From the NCBI RefSeq assembly GCF_007923255.1, contig NZ_VOHJ01000026.1, positions 1-38,134 on the forward strand: a stretch of 38,134 bases of DNA, written 5' to 3'. The notes under the pieces were generated by a model that was not told where the DNA came from, searched no databases, and worked only from the letters and a program-made list of their open reading frames with translations. The position numbers and the translations under genes are program-made. Origin of the DNA: Vulcaniibacterium thermophilum. GTDB lineage: Bacteria; Pseudomonadota; Gammaproteobacteria; Xanthomonadales; Xanthomonadaceae. The first letter of the stretch is position 1; each line of letters begins with the position of its first letter. Below, one piece after another: positions 16,823 to 23,527 of this stretch.

Positions 16823-17539
16823 TCAGGCGGCGTCAAGCGGCACGCGGGCGCGCAGGCGCGTGCCGGCGCCGGGCCGCGACTCCAGTTCGAAGCGGCCGCC
16901 GTACAGCCGCAGGCGCTCGCGCATGCTGCCCAGGCCGCTGCCGCCGCTGCGCAGGGCCTGCGCCGGATCGCAGCCCCGGCCGTCGTCGGCGATCTCCAGT
17001 TCGATCTGCCCGTCGGTCACCGTCAGCCGCAGCGACACGTTGCGCGCCTGCGCGTGGCGGATCGCGTTGGTGAGCGCTTCCTGGGCGACGCGGAACAGCA
17101 GCGTCTGCAATTCGCTGTGCAGCTCCGGCAGCGGGGCGATGTCGGTTTCGATGGCGGGGCCGCCGGCTTCGCCCAGGCTGCGCGCGAGCCAGCGCAGCGA
17201 GGGTTCGAGGCCGAGGTCGTCGAGCATCGGCGGACGCAGCAGACGCGAGAGCTTGCGGGTGTCCTCCAGCGTGGCGCTGCACAGCGCGATCGCCGCCTCG
17301 AGCTTGGCGCGCAGGGCATCGCTTCCCGGCGGCAGCTCGCCGCCGAGCAGGGCCAGGCGATGCTTGAGCGCGGTGAGGTTCTGGCCGATGCCGTCGTGCA
17401 GCTCGCGCGCCAGCCGGCGGCGCTCGTCCTCCTGCACGCGCCAGACCGCGCGGCCGAGGCGGCGGAATTCGGCCTCGTTGGCTTCGATGCGCTCCAGCAG
17501 GCGCTGGTAGTGGGCGCGGAGGTCGGTGTCGTTGCTCAT
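16823..17539 (-). CDS. soluble NarL-partner histidine kinase (HisKA_3)
   Basis: A 238-residue kinase without transmembrane segments or a recognisable sensor domain. A short coiled-coil (residues 8-35) leads into the HisKA_3 dimerisation helix with the phosphorylated His48 in RRLARELHDGIGQNL. The HATPase domain has the N box VAQEALTNAIRHA, DDGRGCD and GSGLGSMRERL. HisKA_3 kinases usually pair with NarL/FixJ regulators, which is what lies downstream. Its ATG overlaps the stop of the Ser/Thr kinase gene (ATGA), so translation is coupled. Because it carries no input domain, its signal probably comes from a partner protein such as the kinase-TPR protein; this is inference. Confidence 0.93.
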   Translation of the reverse strand: MSNDTDLRAHYQRLLERIEANEAEFRRLGRAVWRVQEDERRRLARELHDGIGQNLTALKHRLALLGGELPPGSDALRAKLEAAIALCSATLEDTRKLSRLLRPPMLDDLGLEPSLRWLARSLGEAGGPAIETDIAPLPELHSELQTLLFRVAQEALTNAIRHAQARNVSLRLTVTDGQIELEIADDGRGCDPAQALRSGGSGLGSMRERLRLYGGRFELESRPGAGTRLRARVPLDAA

Positions 17540-20500
17540 GTGCGGTGTCGGGCTGCCCTCATCCCCACCCCTCTTCCGGCCCGCCGCAGTGCGGCGGGCG
17601 CTCGTCCGCGCGCGAGCCGGTGGCCCGCAAGCGCGCCTCCTCGCCCCGCAAGCGGGAGAGGGGCTCGGGGCATGTCGCGGGTGGCGTTCCCCCGCACGCG
17701 GGAGAGGGGTTGCGCGAGGGTGAGCGCACGCACTTCGGCGGCGGCGTCGAAGCCGGCCTGCAGCGGCGCCGGGATGGTCGCACGCAGGTCGCGCAGCGCC
17801 GTCGCCGCGCTTTGCTGCGCGCGCGCGGCGGCCGGGGCGTCGCCCGCCCGCGCTAGCGCCTGCGCGCCGAGCGCGTGCAGGCGGAACGCGCGGACGTAGC
17901 GCTTGCCGCGCAGCAGGCCCTGCGCCTCGCGGTAGTGGCGGACGGCGGCGGCGGGGTCGTCGCGCAGGGCGCGTTCCAGCGCCTGCTCCAGCCACAGCAG
18001 GCGCAGGCCGACGTGGCCGAGCGCGGCGGTGCGGGCGTCGAGGTCGGCGCCGCCGGTGAGCAGATCGATCTGCACCTGCAGTTGCGGCACGCCCGACGCC
18101 TGCGCGAGGCGGCGCGCCAGCGCCAGTTCGCGCTCGGCCTCGCGCGGGCGCGCGGCGCGCAGGTGCAGGGTGGCGCGCGCGCCGGCGGCGATCGCCTGCT
18201 GCTCGGAGGCGGCCTGCGCGAGCAGCGGCGCCAGCGCGTCCAGTTCCGCGGCCGCGCGCGCGTCGGCGTGGGCGGCGAGGAGCGCCTGCGCCTGCAGCAG
18301 ACGGGCGTCGGTCTCGCCGCGCGCGTCCTGGCGGCTGTGGAACAGGGCGCGCGCCTTGCCGGCGTGGTCGAGCGCCTCGCCGAGCCGGCCCTGCCAGAGC
18401 GCGAGCTCCGCGAGGTTGCGCCGGCTGACGGCGATCTCCTCCAGCATCTGCGCCTGGCCCGCGCTGCGCAGCGAGCGCTCCAGCCGCGTCGCCGCCTCGC
18501 TCCAGCGTCCGCGCGCGATGTCCAGCAGCGCCAGGTTCTGCGCGGTACGCACATCGCCGGTACGGTCGCCGAGCCGGGCGTAGGCGCCGGCGGCCTGCTG
18601 CCAGAACGCCTGCGCGTTGTCGTAGGCGCCGAGCTGGTAGTGGGCGAAGCCGATGTGGTTGAGCGTCTCGGCGACGCCGTGCGCATCGCCCACCTGTTGC
18701 AGGCCCTGCAGGGCGCGGCGGTAGGCCTCCAGCGCGGCCGCGAAGTCGCCGCGTTCCTCGGCCAGCAGGCCGATCTCGTTGTCCACGGCGGCGAGCCCGG
18801 CGCGGTCGCCGATCGATTCGTACAGCGCGCGCGCCTGCTGCAGCCGGCGCGCGGCCGGCTCGAACTGGCGGCGCAGGCCGAGCACGGCGGCCAGATTGCG
18901 CAGGCTGGTGGCGAGCCCGCGCCGGTTGCCGACCTTCTCGCGCAGTTCGACCGCGCGGCGGTACTGTTCCTCGGCGTCGGCGGTCTGTCCCAGCCGGCCG
19001 TAGCCCACGCCGAGCGCGTTGACGGTCTCCGCCTCGCCGTACACGTCGCGGCTGCGCTTGAACAGCACCAGCGCGCGCAGCAGGTAGTCGTCCACCGCGC
19101 GGCGCGCGTCGCCCTGCAGGATCGAGAACTTGCCGAGCTCGAACCACACGCGCGGATCGCCGTCGTCGCGCTCGGCGAGCGCGCGCAGGGTGGCGAGCGC
19201 GTCGTCGAGGCGGCCGTCGGCGCCGAGCGCGCGCGCAAGCTGCAGCGAAGCTTCGGTGTCGTCGGGTGCGGCGGCGGATAGCGCGCGCCAGATGGCGACC
19301 GCGGCGGCGGCGTCGCCCTCGTGCAGGGCGCGCGCGGCCTCGATCCGGCGTCGCAGGCGCTCCGGCGCGCGCAGCGCGTGGCGTTGCGCCTGTTCGAGTG
19401 CGGCGTAGGCCTGTTCGTCCTCGCCGATGGCATCGGCGGTGGCCGCCAGCGCCAGCCACAGCCGGGGAGAGTCCGGTGCGGCGGCGGTCGCCTGGCGCAA
19501 CCGCTCCAGCGCCTCCGGCAGGCGGTCGCGCACGCGCGCCTGCAGGGCCGCATCGAACGCCTGCAGAGCCGATGCCGGCGGCAGTTCGGGCCGCAGCGCG
19601 TCCGGCTTCAGCGCCAGCAGCGCGGCCAGGCGCGGCAGCGCGGCTGCGGTGGCGCCCGCCGGATCGGCCGCGCCCGGGGCGTCGAGCACGCGCACGGGGG
19701 CATCGCCGGCCGCCGTCTGCAGGCTCGCTTCGAGCCGCCAGCCGGCGGTTTCGCGCCGCAGGCGCAACTGCAGGGTGCGGTCGGCGCGCGCCAGCCGCGC
19801 CACGGCCTCGGCAGGCGGCGGGCTGACGCCGGTCGGGTCGAGCTGGTGCACCGCCTGCAGCGTGCGTTCGCCGTCGACCACGACCACGCCCGCATCCGCC
19901 AACCCCTCGCGCAGCAGCTCGGCCAGCGCCAGGCCGTAACCGCCGCCCGCGGCCGGCATGTCCACCGGCATCACCAGCAGGCGCTGCAGCGGCGGCGTGG
20001 CCGGTGCGGTCTGCCGCTGCGACCACCACCAGGCGCCGCCGCCCAGCAGCGCGCCGCCCAGCGCGACCGCGGCCAGGCGCAGCCAGGTCCGGCGGCCGAT
20101 GCGGAACTCGCGCGGCACCTCGCGGGTGTCGAGCGCGCGGATCACCTCGGCGGCGCTGGCGAAGCGGTGCGCCGGCTGCGGGCGCAGCAGACGGTCGACC
20201 AGCCGCGCCAGCCACGGCGGCACGTCGGGCCGGTGCACGGTGACCGGCTTCGGCGTGCTCACCATCCGCTGGCCGAGAATCTCGGCCATCGTGCCGCCGG
20301 CGAACGGCGGCGTGCCGGCCAGCATCTCGTAGAGGATCAGCCCGAGCGCGTAGAGGTCGCTGCGCGCGTCCACCGGCTCGCCGCGGGCCTGTTCGGGCGA
20401 AAGGTAATCCGGCGTGCCGAGCACGGTGCCGGACTGCGTCAGCCCGCTGGTGACCAGCGAGCGCGCCACGCCGAAGTCGCTGATGTAGGCGTTGCCCTCG

Positions 20501-20979
20501 CGGTCGAGCAGGACGTTGGCGGGCTTGAGATCGCGATGCACCACGCCGCGCGCGTGCGCCGCCGCCAGGCCCTCGGCGATCTGGCGGGCGATGCGCAGCG
20601 CGTCCTCCAGCGGCAGACGGCGTTCGCGGTCGAGGCGGCGGTCGAGCGGCTCGCCGTCGACGTAATCCATGCTGATCAGCCAGCGGCCGTCGTGCTGGGC
20701 GATGTCGTGGATGCGCACCACATGCGGGCTGGACACCTGCCGCGCCAGCAGCAGCTCCTGGCGGAAGCGCTCGAACGCCTCCGGCCTGTGCGCCAGCTCC
20801 GGCCGCAGCAGCTTCAGCGCGACGACGACCTGCAGCGCCTGGTCGAACGCGCGGTACACCACGCCCATGCCGCCCACGCCGACCAGCCCCTCGATGCGGA
20901 AGCGGTCGGCGAGCACCAGGCCCGGCGCGAGTTCGGCGTGGGTGTACAGGCCGGTGGCGGTGGGACTCGGGTCGGTCAT
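17536..20979 (-). CDS. membrane Ser/Thr protein kinase with TPR domain
   Basis: A 1147-residue protein. Residues 28-285 are a Hanks-type kinase: Gly-rich loop GVGGMGVVY, Lys56, HRDLKPAN with Asp150, Asp168 of DFG and SPEQARGE. A membrane helix follows at 299-319. The region after it, starting LLVMPVDMP, resembles the FlgO/TolB-like modules found in membrane signalling proteins. From about residue 460 to 1080 there are many TPR-like repeats. The kinase should be cytoplasmic and the TPR part periplasmic. The start (MTDPSPTATG) overlaps the FHA-GAF stop by ATGA. The last roughly 60 codons (17536-17730) are read through a REP-type repeat, giving a Pro/Arg/Gly-rich tail unlike the rest; the original stop was probably earlier. 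Confidence 0.93.
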   Translation of the reverse strand: MTDPSPTATGLYTHAELAPGLVLADRFRIEGLVGVGGMGVVYRAFDQALQVVVALKLLRPELAHRPEAFERFRQELLLARQVSSPHVVRIHDIAQHDGRWLISMDYVDGEPLDRRLDRERRLPLEDALRIARQIAEGLAAAHARGVVHRDLKPANVLLDREGNAYISDFGVARSLVTSGLTQSGTVLGTPDYLSPEQARGEPVDARSDLYALGLILYEMLAGTPPFAGGTMAEILGQRMVSTPKPVTVHRPDVPPWLARLVDRLLRPQPAHRFASAAEVIRALDTREVPREFRIGRRTWLRLAAVALGGALLGGGAWWWSQRQTAPATPPLQRLLVMPVDMPAAGGGYGLALAELLREGLADAGVVVVDGERTLQAVHQLDPTGVSPPPAEAVARLARADRTLQLRLRRETAGWRLEASLQTAAGDAPVRVLDAPGAADPAGATAAALPRLAALLALKPDALRPELPPASALQAFDAALQARVRDRLPEALERLRQATAAAPDSPRLWLALAATADAIGEDEQAYAALEQAQRHALRAPERLRRRIEAARALHEGDAAAAVAIWRALSAAAPDDTEASLQLARALGADGRLDDALATLRALAERDDGDPRVWFELGKFSILQGDARRAVDDYLLRALVLFKRSRDVYGEAETVNALGVGYGRLGQTADAEEQYRRAVELREKVGNRRGLATSLRNLAAVLGLRRQFEPAARRLQQARALYESIGDRAGLAAVDNEIGLLAEERGDFAAALEAYRRALQGLQQVGDAHGVAETLNHIGFAHYQLGAYDNAQAFWQQAAGAYARLGDRTGDVRTAQNLALLDIARGRWSEAATRLERSLRSAGQAQMLEEIAVSRRNLAELALWQGRLGEALDHAGKARALFHSRQDARGETDARLLQAQALLAAHADARAAAELDALAPLLAQAASEQQAIAAGARATLHLRAARPREAERELALARRLAQASGVPQLQVQIDLLTGGADLDARTAALGHVGLRLLWLEQALERALRDDPAAAVRHYREAQGLLRGKRYVRAFRLHALGAQALARAGDAPAAARAQQSAATALRDLRATIPAPLQAGFDAAAEVRALTLAQPLSRVRGNATRDMPRAPLPLAGRGGALAGHRLARGRAPAALRRAGRGVGMRAARHRT
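17557..17730. repeat. REP-type repeat cluster inside the kinase 3' end
   Basis: The stretch contains CCCGCAAGCGGGAGAGG and CGCACGCGGGAGAGG units and a GCCCGCCGC/GCGGCGGGC inverted repeat. The same GCGGGAGAGGG unit recurs at 30540-30663 in an intergenic region. Such elements are normally extragenic in xanthomonads. Confidence 0.75.
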
Positions 20980-21857
20980 CCGCCGGCCTCGCGGGCATGG
21001 GCCGCCACGATCGCATCCCAGCCGGGCGCATCGTTCAGGGCATCCAGCCCGCGGTCGGCCAGCAACCACAGCGTCGCGCTTTCCGCGAACGCCGCCAGCA
21101 AATCGCGATCCAGTTCGGTCAGCGGCGGGCCCGGCTCGCGGCGGTCGGCGTAGACCGCGCCGAGCACGCGCTCGCCGTCCAGCAGCGGCAGGCAGACCAG
21201 GCTGCGCAGGCCGCCGGCGACCACCGACGCGCGGCCGGCGAGCCAGGGTTGGCTTGCGACTTCGTTGACCACCACCGGCTGCCTGCGCTCCAGCGCGCGC
21301 CGCACGGCGCCGACGCTGCCGGAGAACTGCCGCGCGACCAGCGCGCGCGGATCCAGCCCCACCGCCGCGCGCACCACCGGCGGCGCGCCGCCCTGCGCCA
21401 GCAGCAGGAAGCCGCGCTCGCAGCCGGCCAGTTCGAGCACGCCGCGCACGATGTCCTCCAGCACGTCGTCCGGGCGCGGGCGCGCACCCAGGCGGCGGGT
21501 CATCGCCTGCGACAGCGCGCGCCGCTCGTTCGCCAGCGCATCGAGCGACTGCGCCTGCGCGGCGCTGATCGGTTCGAACTCGCAGTACACGTCGCCGAAC
21601 CGCAGCCAGCAGGGGCGGGCCAGCAGCGCGTCCTGGACGCGCAGGCCGTCGACGTAGGTGCCGTTCTTGCTCTCCGCATCGCGCAGGCGCCAGGCCAGCC
21701 CCTCCGATTCCAGCCGCGCGTGGTGGCGCGAGACGGACGGGTGACCCAAGCGGAAGTCGTTGTCGTCGGCGCGCCCGATCGACAGCGGGACGCCGTCGGC
21801 GACGACACGGGTGGCGGCGGCATCGTCCGGGAGATAGGCGATCAGGCGCGCGGGCAT
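20976..21857 (-). CDS. FHA-GAF signalling protein
   Basis: A 293-residue cytoplasmic protein. The N-terminal FHA domain (about 20-95) has the phosphothreonine-binding signature: GRADDNDFRLG with Arg29, SRHHARL at 43-49 and KNGTYVDG at 64-71. Residues about 125-280 form a GAF domain (ELAGCERGFLLL, LRSLVCLPLLDGERVLGAVYADR). It is the first gene of the signalling operon and its stop overlaps the start of the Ser/Thr kinase gene, so it is the obvious reader for a phosphothreonine made by that kinase. The GAF ligand is unknown. The first bases overlap a TetR-like remnant. The start at 21857 gives the usual short lead-in before the FHA fold. Confidence 0.92.
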   Translation of the reverse strand: MPARLIAYLPDDAAATRVVADGVPLSIGRADDNDFRLGHPSVSRHHARLESEGLAWRLRDAESKNGTYVDGLRVQDALLARPCWLRFGDVYCEFEPISAAQAQSLDALANERRALSQAMTRRLGARPRPDDVLEDIVRGVLELAGCERGFLLLAQGGAPPVVRAAVGLDPRALVARQFSGSVGAVRRALERRQPVVVNEVASQPWLAGRASVVAGGLRSLVCLPLLDGERVLGAVYADRREPGPPLTELDRDLLAAFAESATLWLLADRGLDALNDAPGWDAIVAAHAREAGG

Positions 21858-22129
21858 GCCCCGAGTTTACGGTAGAGGGTGTGCCGCACGGACAGCGGCC
21901 GCTCCGGCGCGCCCGCGTGCCGCCTCAGCGCTGCGGCCGGCGCGCGGCCCCGACCGGCGCGGATCGCCCAGCGGCGCACGCGACGCGCCTCGGCCGGTTC
22001 CAGCTGCAGCACGTCCTTGCAGACCACCATCGCCTCGGTGCCGACCACCAGCGCGAGCGCGCGCGTCGGCATCCGCAGCTCGGCCTGGCGCAGTTCGTCG
22101 CGCAGCGGCGCGAGCGCGGCCTCGATCAA
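21842..22129 (-). pseudogene. remnant of a TetR-type regulator (C-terminal part)
   Basis: The frame reads RRLIEAALAPLRDELR and then ALALVVGTEAMVVCKDV followed by EARRVRRWAIRA, which is the ligand-domain end of many TetR-family repressors. No helix-turn-helix part precedes it: only about 75 bases separate it from the stop of the next upstream gene, and after RWAIRA the sequence loses similarity and runs into the FHA-GAF start. I read it as a truncated, dead gene. It could have regulated one of its neighbours before decay. Confidence 0.4.
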
Positions 22130-22150
22130 GCGGCGTGGCGGTCCTGCATC

Positions 22151-22170
22151 GGCCCGCGCGGGGGCGGGCC
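22151..22170 (-). terminator. GC-rich hairpin after the 22203-23039 gene
   Basis: GGCCCGC and GCGGGCC form a 7-bp stem with a 6-base loop 33 bases after the stop. There is no T-run, so intrinsic termination is doubtful. Confidence 0.3.
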
Positions 22171-22202
22171 TGCCGAAAGGCGAGAGGCCCCGTGTCGCGG
22201 CC

Positions 22203-23039
22203 TCAGTCGCCGAAGTCGCGCAGGTAGGCGATGCTGAACTTCAGCGTGGCCGCGCCGGCGAGCAGTTCGCCTGCGGTGTTGCCGCCGACGCCGGGCCGCC
22301 AGGTGTCTGGGATGCCGACGCCGGCGCGCGCGAGCACGCGGCTGCGGAACTCGTCCAGCGTCGACAGCGCCGCGGCGTAACGGCCGGCGGCGACCGCGGC
22401 GCGCGCGCTGGACGCCAGCGGCGCGAGCGCATCGCGTTCGGCGGCCGGCAGCGTCGCCAGGTGCGCATCCAGCGCGTCGAACTTCTGCCCGATCGCCGTG
22501 GTGGTCGGCCGCAGATCGGTCAGCACCAGGAACTGCGAGAAACCGCCGGTGGTGCCGCGCGCGCGCACGCTGCCGGGGGCGATCTCGTCGGTGATGTCGC
22601 GGAACATCCCGCCCAGCGGCGCCTTGAACAGGCGCAGCGGGCTGCCGACGGTGTAGGGCAGCGCATGCGTGTGCACTTCCACGCGCACGGTGCGGCGGAA
22701 CGCGAACGCGGTGCCGGCCGGCGGCTCGATCGTGACCAGCAGCGGGAAGCTGCCTTCGACCACGTTGAGCGCGCCGTCGGTCAGCCGCGCCAGCAGCGCC
22801 GGATCGAGCGGGTTCACCCACTGCGCGCTCACGCCCAGGTTGGCCGGCGTGAGCCCGCTGGCGTCGTCGAAGGTGAGCGTCATGTCGGCGACGGGGGCGC
22901 TCGCCGGGCCGATCTCCACGGTGGCGACGTTGCCGGCGACGGCCACCCGGGTCGGCAGCGCCTGCGCATGCGCGAGCGCGGCGCACAGCAGCAGCGCCGC
23001 CGCGGCCAGCAGACGGGGAAGGAAGACGGATCGGTTCAT
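22203..23039 (-). CDS. exported protein of unknown function (DUF6689-like)
   Basis: A 278-residue protein with a signal peptide (hydrophobic residues 8-22, cleavage near AHA-QAL). The mature part is predicted beta-rich: it has a FDDASGLTPANLGVS stretch, then VEVHTHALPYTVGSPLRLFKAP, GMFRDITDEI and RARGTTGGFSQFLVL, followed by a helical C-terminal region. I recall this pattern from xanthomonad proteins classed as DUF6689, from memory only. No catalytic motif is visible. GGGAG lies five bases before the ATG. It is divergent from the S8-SLH protease over a 488-base region, so joint regulation is possible. Confidence 0.8.
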   Translation of the reverse strand: MNRSVFLPRLLAAAALLLCAALAHAQALPTRVAVAGNVATVEIGPASAPVADMTLTFDDASGLTPANLGVSAQWVNPLDPALLARLTDGALNVVEGSFPLLVTIEPPAGTAFAFRRTVRVEVHTHALPYTVGSPLRLFKAPLGGMFRDITDEIAPGSVRARGTTGGFSQFLVLTDLRPTTTAIGQKFDALDAHLATLPAAERDALAPLASSARAAVAAGRYAAALSTLDEFRSRVLARAGVGIPDTWRPGVGGNTAGELLAGAATLKFSIAYLRDFGD

Positions 23040-23143
23040 GGTCGCTCCCGGGCGCGCGCCCTCTGCGATGTGGATTCCGGCCAAGGCCGGAAGGAGGGCC
23101 CGATCATAGCCAGCGCGGCCGTGGAACGCCGTCATGAGGCGCA

Positions 23144-23178
23144 GGGGTTTTCCCTCAGGGCGGCTGGAGGAAATCCCC
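23144..23178. promoter_or_regulatory. imperfect palindrome, possible operator
   Basis: GGGGTTTTCC and GGAAATCCCC are inverted copies with 9 of 10 matches, separated by 15 bases, in the region between two divergent genes. The T/A-rich core stands out from the flanking GC-rich DNA. Confidence 0.35.
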
Positions 23179-23480
23179 GATGGCCGCGGCCGGGCCCCGC
23201 TGGGAGCCTTGCCCGGTGGCGATGGGCAGCCCCTGCGGGCGCCGGCGGCGGCATGCCGCCTCCCGAACACGCGCCGGGCGGACCGCCTCCCGCCCGGCAC
23301 GCCGGTGCGGCCGGCGCCGCGCCGTCGCCCGACGGCCAGGAGGGCGGGGGAGGCGCACCGACTCCCGGGCGAAGGAACGCCGCCCCCGCCGCCGCGCCCT
23401 CGCGGCCGGCGGCTGGGGGTTTTCACCGCTGCGGCGTGAGGCTTCCACCGGCTGCAAGGCGGCCGCCGGCGGTCGCGATA

Positions 23481-23517
23481 CTCCGGGCGACCCCGCATGG
23501 GCGGGCATCCCCCGGAG
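23481..23517 (+). promoter_or_regulatory. leader hairpin that pairs part of the protease ribosome site
   Basis: CTCCGGG (23481-23487) pairs perfectly with CCCGGAG (23511-23517), and an inner stem CCCGC/GCGGG with an ATGG loop stacks inside it. The GGAG of the outer arm belongs to the Shine-Dalgarno stretch GGAGAGAG, 10 bases before the ATG at 23528. Confidence 0.5.
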
Positions 23518-23527
23518 AGAGCCACGC

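Larger units (their letters stand above)
23040..23527. other. 488-base divergent intergenic region
   Basis: It holds the leaders of two divergent exported-protein genes. A TTCCGGC/GCCGGAA hairpin (23075-23092) lies in the minus-strand leader. An imperfect 35-base palindrome lies at 23144-23178, a 14-base palindrome GGCGGCATGCCGCC at 23247-23260, and a hairpin near the protease start at 23481-23517. Open frames in between are GC-driven and lack ribosome sites. No protein is recognised. Confidence 0.6.
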
